Below, piece by piece: positions 36,469-49,479 of a DNA stretch of 64,000 nt (its first letter is position 1; each line of letters begins with the position of its first letter). The notes beneath the pieces are model-generated. The model saw only the letters and a program-made list of their open reading frames with translations, did no database searches and was not told where the DNA came from. The position numbers and the translations under genes were made by a program. The stretch comes from Hydra vulgaris (taxonomy: Eukaryota > Cnidaria > Hydrozoa > Anthoathecata > Hydridae): the NCBI RefSeq assembly GCF_038396675.1, contig NC_088934.1, forward strand, positions 44,228,501 to 44,292,500, written 5' to 3'.

Positions 36469-36858
36469 AAACAGCATTCATTCGTTGCAAAATTTGATCC
36501 CATATTATTGTTTGTGAAACAAATTCAAAAGTTTCCATTTTCGATAGTAAATTTCCAGCCACAGCTCTTGTTTTATGTTTCAAAACTTTCACACTCATTG
36601 ATTTTGACCAATCCTTCCATTAATTTATTGTAGTTCTGGTGAATGGTTCTGACCGAGTCAGCATGAGCGCTCCACAGAGTATTCGATAGTGATTTCAATG
36701 AACTACTTGCAAACTGTTCCAAAACACTACACAACTTTGTAGAAGCTTTGAGAAAAAATTGTACAGTTCTTGAAAAGTACCAAAAATATTGATTCCCTTG
36801 ATGCAGCAATCTATAGCAGCCTCTCCTACTGAGTTAAGAGAATGACCTGAACATGGCA

Positions 36859-36909
36859 AGAATTTTGGAGTTCAATAAGCTTTGCCAGCCTATTGAACTC
36901 CAAAATTCT
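36859..36909. repeat. Inverted duplication inside hAT gene
   Basis: Arms of 19 bp (36859-36877 and 36891-36909) match perfectly with a 13-nt spacer (AGCTTTGCCAGCC). On the minus strand, the frame changes from '...MKTRILEFNRLAKL' to '...LPCSGHSLN' across it. Confidence 0.92.
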
Positions 36910-38059
36910 AGTTTTCATTCCTTTATATTTTCCAGTCATATTGCTTGAGTTATCATAAGACTGGCTTCTGCAGTTGCTGATTTCCAAGTTCAATTCTGCG
37001 TTTAAAAAGTCCACGGTTGCATTTGCTAAATTTTCCCCGGTGTGATTATCAATGTGAATGAAGTTGACAAATCTTTCAATAGGCTCATTAGAAATTTGAT
37101 CAATGTACCTCAAGATCACACATAGTTGATCTTTATGACTCGCATCAGGTGTTGAATCTACTGATAATCCATAATACTTAGATTTTAAAACATCGTTGCT
37201 GATTGATTGCAAAACTTTTCTTGCCATCAATACGGTTAATTCATTAAATGTTTTCTTTGAGAGGTAGTTTGTTTTTCCAGAACCACTGCTAAGTTTCTTT
37301 TGATCAATGTGCAAATTACAGCTATAACACTTCTTACAACCTCTCTCCAGTAGTTTTTTTTCTTTGCGAATTTCGTTAAGAAGTTGATCATTTAAAAAAC
37401 CTTATTTTTTCTGTAAAAGTATGCTAATGAAGCTTTTCTTTGGTCTGATGAGTGTTCATGCCCCTGAATTGATGCCCCTGAATTTTTCCAATCTTTATAT
37501 TCTGTTGAAGCTAAAACACATTTTGAGGGTTCAAAAAGCTTGCAGACAAAACAGAATACACAACCTAATGCTAGGGAATATATGAGCCATTCTCTGTTAA
37601 ATGTTTCACCATTTACTTTTTTCCCATTAACAAGTTTTTTGAGCAATATCGATCTCAATCTTGATACATCATTTTAGAGGATTTAAAGTCATAATCTGCA
37701 TTTTAACATTTTAACAGACCGTTCTCTATCCAAAATTGTATATCCTCAGCTGAAAGAGTTTCCCAAAGTCCTGTATCACTTTACCAATTCAATGGCAAAT
37801 CGATAGGGAAACATACTCTCTCCTTATTGAGTTCCGATAGCTCGTTTAAATTTTGAGTTTCATTAATTAAGTCCTCTACAAAATCAAATATTTTTGCCTC
37901 TTTACTTATGCCATAGTTTTTTAGCTAAAGTTGGTGAATTACCATGACATTCTGCTCTTAATAAAAAACTATCAAGTTTTCGATGTTTCTTTATGTTTTC
38001 TTCTTTTATTGCTTTATTCTTTCTTTTTGTAGCTCCACTTTTATAGCTTCTTCCCATAT

Positions 38060-38780
38060 CTGTTAAAAGATTCTGAAAATGAACACAATTAGTTTAATTG
38101 CTATTGTTTATGAGCACTGATTTTACTAATAGATAACGCTCCACTATTTTTTATTATTAAAATTAAGTAAAATGGCCTACATAAATAAGCAAAAGTTTGT
38201 TAAAAATAAACAGGAAAACAAATGTTAAAAATTTATGATTACTTTTTTCCCAGCACGCTTATTTACTTTACTTAAAAGCGTCAAAATATTGCTTAAGTTT
38301 AATGCAATTTAAAATTTAAAACAATTACTTTCTTCAATTACTAAGATATTTTACTTAAAAGCATGCAAAATTTTTCTTAAAATAAACGCATTCATTTTAT
38401 TTTAAATCGATTATTTTAAAACATTATGCACAAATAATAAAAAACAAATTTATTAACTACCGTTTTTAATATCAATCTGGAAAATTAATCAGGCTGTTTT
38501 GCAAATAAATGTTTACTACTATTAATTAATTAGAAAACAGCCCTAATTATGGTTATTTTCTTGGTTTGATAAGTTGAACTAAGTAATTCTAGAAAATAAT
38601 ATTTTAGAAAGTTCTTGGTTGAACTTTTAATAAAAAAACGTAGTGTTATTAAAAAAATGTCAAATGTTGAATAAAATTGTAAAGTTGATTGTTCGTTAAA
38701 GTTATTATTTATACTAATGAACAAAATGTTGCAAAATGCTTTTTGTTTAATTTTCGTCTTAAAATATTTTGTTTTTTTTT
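38060..38780. other. 5' non-coding part of the hAT copy
   Basis: AT-rich, no coding blocks; may include a 5' UTR or intron of the transposase gene. Confidence 0.4.
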
Positions 38781-38954
38781 TTATCACAAAAATATTTAGA
38801 AAAACAAAAAAGTAAAATTTTTTACACAATTACTTTCTAATAAAAATGTATGCACTTTCCAAAAATTAAAATTTAATTTTGTTGCAATTCGATTTTGGGG
38901 CGCCTTTTTTTGCAGGGCTCCTAGGCCAAGGCCATGTATTTGGTTACTGGCAAT

Positions 38955-39065
38955 ATGTTTAATGATAATAGTGAAATTGAAGTGGATAATATTAGGCTCA
39001 AAGAAGTTATTAATGTAAATATTAATAGGCAACTTGAAAATAGTTGTATTTAAGTAAAAGAGATA
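38955..39065 (+). other. Short segment of element A between two hAT insertions
   Basis: The forward frame reads 'MFNDNSEIEVDNIRLKEVI', then a stop. Beyond the second hAT insertion the segment 42217-42290 continues as 'RSRQDEINRCGNVRNKNSGK' and meets GTAAGT (about 42279), a good splice donor. Together they could be part of an original exon of element A. Evidence is weak. Confidence 0.25.
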
Positions 39066-39362
39066 CAGGGTTGCCAGCGGTCCTTGAAATCCTGCAAAAG
39101 TCCTGGAATTTTATAGGTCCAGGAAAAGTCCTGGAAAAACACCCCTTTTTACAAAAAATCCTGGAACTTTTTTTTATAGAGTTATATTTTCCGTTTATTA
39201 TGAAAACTAGAAAATGGAATATTATAAATTCCGTTTTCTTGTTTTCATCTTTTACAAAATTTTTAGTTTGATTATGTATTTTCTGGAATGATCAAAATAT
39301 TTTAATTAATTTTACTATATGTATTATTAATTCTACTAATTATATAGAAAGTAAAATATACA

Positions 39363-39367
<5 letters not shown>

Positions 39368-39421
<54 letters not shown>
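39368..39421. repeat. (TA)n microsatellite
   Basis: About 54 bp of pure TA just upstream of the hAT-like gene. Confidence 0.97.
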
Positions 39422-39425
<4 letters not shown>

Positions 39426-39434
39426 CTGCATTAT

Positions 39435-41861
39435 GTGCCCAAGTCAAAGAACTGTCATTTCCAAACAGAAGGGCTATACAATAAAAAGTATTCTTCTTGG
39501 GTAAAATTTTGTTCTTCAAATTCAAAGAAAGCCAGATGTAATTGGTGTCGAACAGATATTATTATTTCTAATGTGGGAGTATCTGCTTTGGATTCCCATG
39601 CAATTGGTAAGAAGCATAAAGAAAAAGAAAGGGCACATAATGCAGCTGATATATTCTTTACAGGTAGTTTTTTAGTTATTTGATTTGATTTTTTACTTTT
39701 TATTTTAAAAAATGTTTTTGAATTTTGGAATGCTTGGAGCAAATTGATTAGCTGTGCACTTTACCGGATATTAATTTTTTTTTTTTTTACACATTTCATT
39801 CCTAGATTTTACTACAGAAATATCTGGCTCTAAAGCAGCTTTTGTTAACTTACAAGAACATTTTCCCAATTCAAACAAGGTTTTAAATGACAAAATGCCA
39901 CAACCTACTATAGAGGATCTTCAATCTCCAGCTCTGGTTACCGAGGCAGAAATAATATGGACCTTAAATGTTGTAATGTCGCATTTTTATTTAAGATCAT
40001 GCTTAAATTTAAATGAAATATTCAAATCTATGTTCTCTGATAGTACAATAGCATCAAAGTTTGCATTAAGCAAAACAAAATGTGGCTACCTCATAAATTT
40101 TGGTTTAGCACCATACTATCGAGAGCATATCTGAAGTCAAAGCATCACCCATCTTTGTTTTGTCATATGATGAGAGTATGAATGTAATCTTTAAAAATGA
40201 ACAAATGGACTGTGGAGTTAGATACTGGGATTCAAATTCTGGTGTTGTAAAAGCTAGATATATTGATTCTAAATTCCTCAGACATCCTAATTCACAGAAT
40301 TTATTTGACAAACTTATTGAAGCAACAGAGATGTTTGATCTTGGAAAACTAATTCAAGTATCAATGGATGGTCCTAATGTTAATTGGGAGGTTCTAAAAA
40401 TGTTAGATGAACATAGACAGGAAAAACGATATTCTGATATAGTTAATATGGGCAGTTGCAGTTTGCACATAGTTCATAGTGCCTTACAGACAGCAATAAA
40501 TTCCCAAAAGTAGGAGTTATAAAAAATATTTCGTGCAATGTATAATCTTTTCAAAGAGTCACCAGCTAAAATAGATGAATAGAAACTGACCAGCTTGCTT
40601 TGCCGTAAGTATGCATATTTGAACAGAAAAAAATATAATAAGTTATCTTATCTTTTATATTTATATATAAGTTAAGAGCATTTCACCATTTATAGTTTTG
40701 GATTTTATTGTTTCTCAGTTTCTGTGCAACTCGCTGGGTAGAAGATGAAGGTGTGGCTTCAAGAGGCATTAGTGTATGGCCAAACATGGTTAAAATTATA
40801 AAGTATTGGGAATCACTATGCAAAAGCAGACGTCCTAAAAGTAAGAGCTATGAAGTTCTGGTAGATCATCATCTTCACAATTTTGTACCTTTGCGAATGC
40901 AGTTTTTCAAAGATCTTGCTAAAAAATTGAAAGGATTTCTAGTTCTATTTCAAACAGACAGACCTATGGTTGCATTTTTATCTAACAGTTTAGAAAGCAT
41001 GTTGCGAAGTTTGATGAAAATGATTCTCAAACCAAAAGTTTTAAATGAAGCTGCAACTGCATATAGTTTAATTAAGATTGGAGTAGGTAAATCAAACAAC
41101 CACCTAGATGTAAACAAAATTGAATTCGGAACTGCACTAAAACAGATGCTAAGTTTATAATGGAATGTAAACAGATTATCATGTTATTGCAAAAATTACA
41201 AGAAAGATGCCCATTGAAATATTCTTTAGTGAGGAATGCTTCATCTTTGTCTCCAAATGAAATGGTTCAAAACAAGGAAATATCGGCTGTTAAATTCAAG
41301 GCTCTAGCTGAGAGATTAAGTGCATTAAAATGGCTTTCAACCGATGATGCAGATGATGCAAAACAACAATATGATGAATTTGTTAGTGCAGAAAGTGTTC
41401 AATTTAATGAAAAGTTTGAGTCTTTTAACAAGTTAACTGATTCTGTTGATAAATTTCTTGCTGTCTAACTACACAAAACTCTGAAGTATTCAGAGTTTTG
41501 TGTAAATTGACAGCAAGAAATTTATCGTGGAAATTCTGTGCTATCATTTTTGTGTTATCTCAAGGCCAATCTGGGATAGAACAAGGATCAGTTAAAGTTA
41601 GATATAGTAAGCAGGAAACGTCAATTGATTGATGGAGATATTTTAGTTATTAAAAAACAGAAAGAAATTGTTAAAAAGTGCATTTAAGTTCTCAAATCTG
41701 ATGATGACAAGTTAAGCATTGACGCAGAAGTAAAGAGAGACTTCACTGTCCTTGCAAAAGCAAATTCTTTTAGAAACACAATTTTAGAAAAAGAACAAAC
41801 AATTAAAGACCTTGATCTTTCATTTAAAAAACTGGAGCAATCCAAAAAAGAGATAAAATAA
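39435..41861 (+). pseudogene. hAT-like transposase with BED/CxxC N-terminus, broken
   Basis: Exon 1 (39435-39662) has a zinc-finger-like 'ARCNWCRTDIIIS...SALDSH...KKH' layout. GTAGTTTTTT at 39663 and TTTCATTCCTAG at 39805 bound a likely intron. Then 'MPQPTIEDLQSPALVTEAEI', 'FVLSYDESMNVIFKNEQMD' (first Asp, 40160), 'LIQVSMDGPNVNWEV' (second Asp, 40350), 'GSCSLHIVHSA' (Cys...His), a second probable intron (40513-40705), 'FCATRWVEDEGVASR', and C-terminal parts with 'LSQGQSGIEQG' (about 41550), like the dimerisation region. It ends '[11 protein letters not shown]'. Breaks: stop at 40509-40513, at 41158, and the inverted duplication at 41448-41526. I cannot name the subfamily. Confidence 0.75.
41448..41526. 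repeat. 37-bp inverted duplication with 5-nt loop
   Basis: 41448-41484 and 41490-41526 are inverted copies with three mismatches, separated by AGTAT. It falls exactly where the hAT-like ORF stops ('DKFLAV'). Confidence 0.92.
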
Positions 41862-41870
41862 AAAAGTTGT

Positions 41871-42018
<148 letters not shown>

Positions 42019-42216
42019 TTTACATTAATATATGTATGTATGTATAATTTATATGCGTATTCAAATATAAATATTTAGTTGTTTCATTCTAAGACAATAT
42101 ATTTTGCATTTACTGGTCCATTTTATTGTCGAGAAAAAATCAATATTTCCTTGAATAACCCAAAATTTCCTTGAAAAATCCTGGAATTTAAAATTTACTT
42201 TTAGCTGGCCACCCTG

Positions 42217-42415
42217 AGATAGGTCTAGGCAAGATGAAATTAATCGTTGTGGAAATGTAAGAAATAAAAATTCTGGCAAGTAAGTTCTCTACTCAGCGAG
42301 CAGAAAACTTACTTGATAGAATTAAGTGTCAAGCAGTGTTAATTTAATTGTCTGTTAATTTAATTTTACTTTAGACAATTTAGAACAAAGCAAAGTATGA
42401 ATTTTACTATTTATA
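42217..42415. other. Interior DNA of element A between hAT and mariner
   Basis: Holds the possible exon continuation 'RQDEINRCGNVRNKNSGK' with a splice donor (see 38955-39065) and otherwise AT-rich DNA. Confidence 0.3.
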
Positions 42416-43734
42416 AAGGGTGTTTTTTTTAGAGGTATAGAACTTTAAGTTGGCATTACTGTTCAAGATGGCGACCGATTTAACAGGTGACAAGTGTCAC
42501 CTGTAAATCAAAATTTATTCTCAGTTTGGTTTGGCAATTCATCATGAATAGACTTACGCCTGAACAACGCTTGCAAATAGTTCAATTTTATTTCGAAAAT
42601 AATGGTTCTGTGCGGAATACGTATCGCGCTCTACATCCATTTTATCCTCGACAAAATCATCCATCAGAGCAGTTAATTCGATTAACCATGGAACGTTTTC
42701 GCACCACGTTTACTCTTATTGATAACTCGCATCCCCAGAGACGCCGTACAGTGCGTACAGAAGAAGCTATTGCTACTGTAGAGCGTAGCATTGCGGAAGA
42801 CCTGAATGAGTCTATCCGCCATCGAGCACAGGAATTGGATCTGTGTCCATCCACTGTATGGAAGATTTTGCGGAAGGATCTTGGTATGCATGCTTACAAA
42901 ATCCAACTCGTGCAAGAATTGAAGCCAAACGATCATCAAGCAAGGCGTAGATTTGTCGAATGGGCCCAAAACGAGATTGCCGTTGTTCCCGATTTTCGTA
43001 AGCGAATTTTCTTTAGCGATGAAGCGCACTTCTGGTTGAATGGTTACGTCAACAAACAAAACTGCCGCATTTAGAGTGAAGATAATCCTCAAGTGTATGT
43101 CAAAACACCGTTACATCCAGAAAAAATGACTGTTTGGTGCGCTTTATGGGCTGGTGGAATCATTGGTCCGTACTTCTTTAAAAATGATGATGGCCAGAAC
43201 GTTACAGCCAATCGTGATAGGTATAGAGCCATGATTACAAACTTTTTCATTCCTGAATTGAACAACCATGATGTCCAGGAGCTGTGGTTTCAACAAGACG
43301 GCGCAACATGTCACACAGCTCGTGCCACAATTGATTTATTGAAAGACACGTTTGGTGACCGCCTAATTTCACGTTTTGGACCAGTGAATTGGCCTCCAAG
43401 ATCTTGTGATTTAACACCGCTAGACTACTTTCTGTGGGGCTATGTAAAGTCATTGGTCTATGCGGATAAGCCACAAACGCTTGACCATTTGGAAGACAAC
43501 ATTCGCCGTGTTATTGCCGATATACGGCCACAAATGTTGGAAAATGTCATCGAAAATTGGACGTCCAGATTGGACTACATCCGAGCCAGCCGTGGCGGTC
43601 ATATGCCAGAAATTATATTTAAAATGTAATGCCACAAGATTATCTTTCTAATAAAAAAAAATTCTTGTCAATCGAATAATCCATCGTTGTTTTATTGCAA
43701 TTTAAAGTTCTATACCTCTAAAAAAAACACCCTT
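42416..43734 (+). mobile_element. DD41D mariner element, near-intact, TA duplication
   Basis: TA at 42414-42415 and 43735-43736. Inverted ends of about 32 bp are almost identical, starting AAGGGTGTTTTTTTTAGAGG. Total 1319 bp with a single gene. A 10-bp hairpin (ACAGGTGACA, 42483-42504) stands in the 5' untranslated part. Confidence 0.96.
42544..43629 (+). pseudogene. DD41D mariner transposase, one nonsense codon
   Basis: 361 codons from 'MNRLTPEQRLQIVQFYFEN'. The N-terminal helix-turn-helix ends at about residue 120 ('LCPSTVWKILRKDLGM'). Catalytic residues: Asp159 ('FFSDEAHF'), Asp252 ('WFQQDGATCH'), Asp294 ('LTPLDYFLWG'). There are 41 residues between the last two, so DD41D, the spacing of the rosa/Visitor group. 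The whole frame is open except TAG at 43072-43074 (residue 177), where the context 'NCRI*SEDNPQ' implies Trp (TGG). Both halves are in one frame. It is a recent copy killed by one point change, unless the base is a sequencing error. Confidence 0.95.
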
Positions 43735-43736
43735 TA

Positions 43737-44444
<708 letters not shown>

Positions 44445-44999
44445 CAGGCTTTACTTGACTTCCATTTCATGGTACCTGTGTTGTGACAGATTTTAAAAAG
44501 AACTTAACCTGATGTTAATGCGGTCTTTATGTCGTTAACTATAAGCAATGATATTGCTGATAGGGAGTCAAAGTTAAAATATTATTTATAGATAAATTTG
44601 TATTTTTTTTTTTTTTTAATATTAAGTTATTAATGTGTTTTTGTTATTAATGATTTAAATACTCATAACCCCTATTAAGTGTTGCTTACTGCTAGTTTTT
44701 TATTATTGCTACTGTTGTAAATTTCTTCTGTTATTATTGTAGTTGTAGTTGTTATTGTTATTACTACTGTTATTATTACAATAATTATTACTGTATTATT
44801 ACACAGGTCAACAAAAAAATATTTTTCTGGTGCCGAGCAAACAATTTGTTTTTTATATAGCATTTCTCATTTTGATTTTAAATATGCAACTCATTTTTCA
44901 CCATCACGTCAAGTTGTAAAAATAGTTGTAAACATTTATAACATTTGCACTTTCAATTAAAGTGCAAAAGCGAATTTAAAAAATCGCGAAAAAAATCAT

Positions 45000-45215
45000 A
45001 TAGTTGGGCCAGTAATGGTACCAACTGTTTGCCAACTGTTTTATTACTGTTGGGCCGTTAATGGTACCAACAGTTTATAAAACAGTTGGCTAAGTGTTGG
45101 TAAGTTTTTTTCACGGTACCAACTAAATAGCCAACTGTTGGCCCAACTGTAGCTAATAGTTGGTTATTAGGATCGGACCAACTATTTACCAACTGTTCAA
45201 TGTTTACTGGGTATT
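45000..45215. repeat. Subterminal CCAACTGT/TTGGTACC words of element A
   Basis: CCAACTGTTTTATTACTGTTG, GTACCAACTG, GCCAACTGTTGGCCCAACTG and GGACCAACTATTTACCAACT are spread over the last 200 bp, in both orientations, before the TTTACTGGGT end. Confidence 0.8.
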
Positions 45216-46051
45216 CAATTGTTTATCAGAAATCTTATCCTTGCGTTTGGTATTGAGGTGACGAGTGATATAAATCGTTCCTTGTGATTATATTGTTTCT
45301 TGCAAAACAAATACATGAAAATATGTTCTTCACTTTGTTTAGGATAAATTAAATTACGTAGCCTAATATTTGAACTTAAATTGAGGTCTGTCTCCAATAA
45401 ATTGAGGTCTGTCTCCAATAAATTGTAATTTAATAGCAGCTAAAATAGCATGGAATTCATTTAAATTTTCAAAGTATAGCCATAAAATGTCATTTAAAAA
45501 ACATTTGATGCACTCTTAGTCCAGTTGCCCTATAAAGTTCAAGTTATTTTAAGAAATCTATAGAGAACAGTCCGTGTTTCTATACTAGTTAAATACTATG
45601 ACTATGTTGAAACAAATAATTAGATTATTATTTTATTAAAATATATTATACTTGGTTCTTTTTTAGAGATTTTTGGTTAAAGCTATTTTCACTTCAGCGT
45701 TTTTTTAAGCTACTTTTTTCAGTAGTATGAGAAAGTAATTGTTAAAAACGATCTCGTTTTTTTTTCTTGACCATTTTTCTAAAAATATAAAATGTTCAAA
45801 AAATGAGGGGGTTCTATATAGCTTTATCATATGAGCGCTAAAACTGATTTTAAGGAAACTTAAAATCTAGTTATAAATTATCACCGTATTTAAGATAAAG
45901 AATTTTTTTTTATACTTTACCTTTTTTTTTTGCCATATTACAATCGTCGATATAATATATGACAGCAATTTTTAAGATTTTTTAAATTTTACAATAAATT
46001 TAACAAACTGTTAGTTTTATAAGCCTATGAAAATGTGTTTTGAGATAAAGA
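45216..46051. other. Unique spacer between elements A and B
   Basis: 836 bp. A 21-bp tandem repeat, AATTGAGGTCTGTCTCCAAT, occurs twice at 45380-45423. No gene is supported; the 67-codon minus frame at 45215-45418 is read from that repeat. Confidence 0.6.
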
Positions 46052-46940
46052 CCCAGTAAACATTGAACAGTTGGTAAGTAGTTGGCCCGATCCTAATAAC
46101 TATTAGCTACAGTTGGGCCAACAGTCGGTTATTTAGTTGGTACCGTGAAAAAAAACGTAACGCTTTTACTAACACTTAGCCAACTGTTTTACAAACTGTT
46201 TTAAATTCGCTTTTGCACTTTAATTGAAAGAGCAAATGTTATAAATGTTTATAACTATCTTTCCAACTTGACGTGATGGTAAAAAATGAGTTGCATATTT
46301 GAAATCAAAATGAGAAATGCTATACAAAAAACAAACTGTTTGCTCGGCAGCAGAAAAAAAAATTTTTTTGTTGACCTGTGTAATAATACAGTAATAATCA
46401 TTGTAATAATAACAGTAGTAATAACAATAACAACTACAATTATAATAATAACAGTAGAAGTTTACAACAGTAACAATAATAAAAAATTAGCAGTAAGCGA
46501 CCTCTAATACGGGTTATGAGTAATTAAATCATTATTAACAAAAACACATTAACTTAACTTCATTAATAACTTGATATATTATCTAAAAAATTAAATACAA
46601 ATTTATCTATAAATAATATTTTAACTTTGACTCCCTATCAGCAATGCATTGCTTATAGTTAACGACATAAAGTCCGCATTAACATCAGTTAAGTTCTTTC
46701 AAAATCTGTCAGAACACAGGTACCAGAAAAAGAAAGTCAAGAAAAGCCTGGAAATAACAATAAAGGCATAGAAGTAGTCGTTTAGGGAAGTGCTAAAAAT
46801 AATACTATATAAACTATATCTACATTTATAGATTCAGTCACTCTCAAACACAAAATGCATACATATAATTTATTATATTATAACATATATATATATATAT
46901 TAGAATATAATAACTTTTATGTATGCATGTATGCATGTTT

Positions 46941-47186
<246 letters not shown>

Positions 47187-47369
47187 CATACAGAAATACA
47201 TACGTAAGCATACTACTATATACGCACATATACATTTTAGCTGTACTTTAACTCTTATTAATAATTAAAATAAACTGAATTAAAAACTCTAACCAATGTC
47301 AAAATTTATATCTGAATGTGTAACTAATGGATAAAAGTAAAATAGTTGTACTTACCAGGGGGTATTCTC

Positions 47370-47595
47370 ATCTCTCCGTTAAGCTTAACGCAGCTTTTGT
47401 CTGAAATTTCATTACGATGTTTCTAAGTAAAGAAATGACGAAAATTTATATAAATTCGTTAAAATAAAACTTATACCAAAATAAAATATTTATGTTTAAA
47501 AAATTATAGTTTTAAATAAATTTTTTATTAATGTAATTTAAAAGAAATTTTTGACTGACGCTCCCTTAAGCTTAACGGAGAGATGAGAGTGTAAC
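47370..47595. mobile_element. MITE nested in element B
   Basis: Inverted ends CTCATCTCTCCGTTAAGCTT (about 47376) and AAGCTTAACGGAGAGATGAG (about 47570-47590) frame 220 bp without an ORF. The corresponding site in element A (about 33285-33310) lacks this insert, giving a natural empty site. Confidence 0.85.
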
Positions 47596-47896
47596 AGTTA
47601 TATTAATAGGTAAAGGAGAGTTTTAATTTAAAAGTTTAATTAAAAGGTAAAAAAGCGTTTAAAAGAAAAAAAATAATGAATTGCTTCAAATTAAACTAAC
47701 TCTATTCACTTAGACCACGCGACTTTTACATAAAATATAATTATAAATACATTTATAAAACTTACTGGAAACTTTTACGATTCAAAAACACGCGGCATAC
47801 AGTCGGTTAATGGTTGGCACAGAATGCCAACAGTTAGCTAACTATACCTAATACTGGCCCGCCATTTGGACCAACTAAAGTGTGTTTACCAGGGAT

Positions 47897-48287
47897 TTAT
47901 TTCATTTTGATTTGTTTAATTTGCATTTCTGTTTATCGGTTACATTGTTCAAAAAAAACATTTAAATTTGATACATCTAAATTATTCGGTAAGAAGTATC
48001 AGTTACCATTCAGTTTTATATTGCTAAAAATGATTTTTTCTAACAACAATCTTTGGAAATTTGTTTTAAAAAAAACAGTCCTTGGTTTTGAGTAGTATGA
48101 GACTACTATTTAAGTAATGAGTAAAAGTTTTGAATATTATTTCGGAACAAACATGTTGTTTTCTGAAAGTTGACCACGGTATTTATAGTTAATTTCTGTA
48201 AAATAAGATTTAAATATTTTATGAGACAATCCATATTTTGTTTTATACACGAACTGTAAAACAAGATGTATGTTTAATTTTAAAATA
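47897..48287. other. Spacer, no gene supported
   Basis: A short hydrophobic frame (47880-48095) starts inside the end of element B and has no known motif. Confidence 0.4.
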
Positions 48288-48460
48288 CGAGGGTCACTAT
48301 TTATATTTCGGGAATTGGCAACACTGATGTCATGTGAGTCTATCTGACGGTTCCATCGTAAAGTTTGACATTTTTGACAATATACATACTCAGAACATTT
48401 GGTCATACGGACGCTGTTTGTTTATTTTATATTTAGTTGAAAGTTTCGTCTCGGCAAAAA

Positions 48461-49400
48461 ATGGAACTGAATCGTGATCATTTTCGTGCAATGATTTTTT
48501 ACAACTTTCGACGTGGATTATCACAACAAGAGTGCGTCAATCAACTTAATTTGACTTTTGGCGATGAAGCTCCATAAAAAACCACTGTGTATCGCTGGTA
48601 TAGTGAATTTAATCGTGGTCGTAGTTCGCTGTTCAACGAGTTTCGTGAAGATCGTCCAAAATCGACTGTAGTGCCAGAAAACATCGATGCTCTGCACGAA
48701 ATGATTAAGCAAGATCGTCATGTAACCTATTGTGAGATTGAGGCATCCCTAAGAATTAGTTCCACCAGCATATATGTGGTTTTACATGAACACTTAGCTG
48801 TGCGAAAGTTATGTTCGCGTTGGATCCCAAATAATTTGACAATCGCTCAAAAAAAGGCTCGTGTCGATTGGTGCAAAGAAAGGCTTAAAAAGACGTGGTG
48901 CTTCAAAAGACGTTTATAAAATCGTGACAGGTGACGAATTATGGATATATTCGTATGAGCCCGAAAGTAAGCAGCAGTCGACTGTATGGGTGTTCCAAGA
49001 TGAGCTGAATCCAACAAAAATTGTTCGCGCACGAAGCACTTCAAAGAAAATGAAGTGCTTCGTGCCCGAACAATTTTTGCCTGTATCATCGGAAAAACTA
49101 GTCATATTGTAACAGTGCCTCTAGAGGATCGTAGAACAGTAAATTCTGAGTGGTACACAACCATCTGTTTGCCAGAAATCTTCGGTGAAATGAGGAAAAC
49201 AAACAAGAGACGTCGGATTGTTCTTCATCATGACAATGCAAGCTCTCACACATCGGCTCAAATAAGAGACTATTTGAGCACTCAAAACATTGAATTGATG
49301 GGTCATCCGCCGTACAGCCCTGATTTTGCACCCAATGATTTCTTTTAGTTCCCATCTCTGAAGAATGCAGAAGTGTATCGATCATCGTGGCGAGTACTTT
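48461..49400 (+). pseudogene. Mariner transposase, broken partly by an inverted duplication
   Basis: Starts 'MELNRDHFRAMIFYNFRRGL'; a stop at 48574-48576; then 'TVYRWYSEFNRGRSSLFNE', 'CSRWIPNNLTIAQKKARVDW'. A small indel at about 48890 precedes 'YKIVTGDELWIYSYEPESKQ' (first Asp). After 'PTKIVRARSTSKKM' the inverted duplication at 49015-49079 breaks the frame. The original continues as 'ACIIGKTSHIVTVPLEDRRT', 'VLHHDNASSHTSAQIRDYL' and 'PPYSPDFAPNDFF' with 34 residues between the last two Asp (DD34D), then a TAG stop at 49347. C-terminal 30 residues are not recognisable. Dead. Confidence 0.88.
49015..49079. repeat. 29-bp inverted duplication inside mariner ORF
   Basis: 49015-49043 and 49051-49079 are inverted copies with one mismatch and a 7-nt spacer. 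Removing the right copy would join 'STSKKM' to 'ACIIGKTSH' as in related mariners. Confidence 0.93.
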
Positions 49401-49479
49401 GAAAAACAATAAAAATATATTCGCAGCTTAACTATTTGTTTTTGTTCCTATTCCCGAAATATAAATAATTACACTCGTA

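Larger units (their letters stand above)
34920..38058 (-). pseudogene. hAT transposase (ZMYM1/DUF4371-like), interrupted
   Basis: Minus strand from 'MGRSYKSGATKRKNKAIKEE' (38058). Then a TTF-type zinc-finger region (37658-37392, 'GCVFCFVCKLFEPSK'), a DUF4371/RNase H part (37314-36860) with 'YYGLSVDSTPDASHKDQLCV' (first Asp) and 'SYDNSSNMTGKYKGMKTRI' (second Asp region), then 'LPCSGHSLNSVGEAAIDCC' (about 36855-36800) in a shifted frame. It continues as 'WDQILQRMNAV' (about 36515-36480), is split by the foldback element, resumes at 35540 and ends with 'CSGERSFSKLKLIKN' (the region 35060-35010) and the stop at 34920. The frame change near 36860-36910 coincides with an inverted duplication. Dead copy. 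Confidence 0.85.
34772..38950 (-). mobile_element. hAT element (ZMYM1-like), reverse strand
   Basis: Ends: left CAGAGCCGGATTTAGAGTTT at about 34772; right end near 38950, reading CAGTAACCAAATACATGGCC on the minus strand. Both then show a GGCC-rich patch (AAGGCC..., GCCTGCGGCCCC). The ends are only imperfect matches and I found no 8-bp duplication. The gene lies on the minus strand. It is itself the host of the 923-bp foldback element at 35546-36468. Confidence 0.75.
48288..49477 (+). mobile_element. Mariner (DD34D) element, decayed, TA duplication
   Basis: TA at 48286-48287 and 49478-49479. Ends CGAGGGTCACTATTTATATT and, in reverse, CGAGTGTAATTATTTATATT, both running into TCGGGAA. 1190 bp; gene inside is broken. 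Confidence 0.93.
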
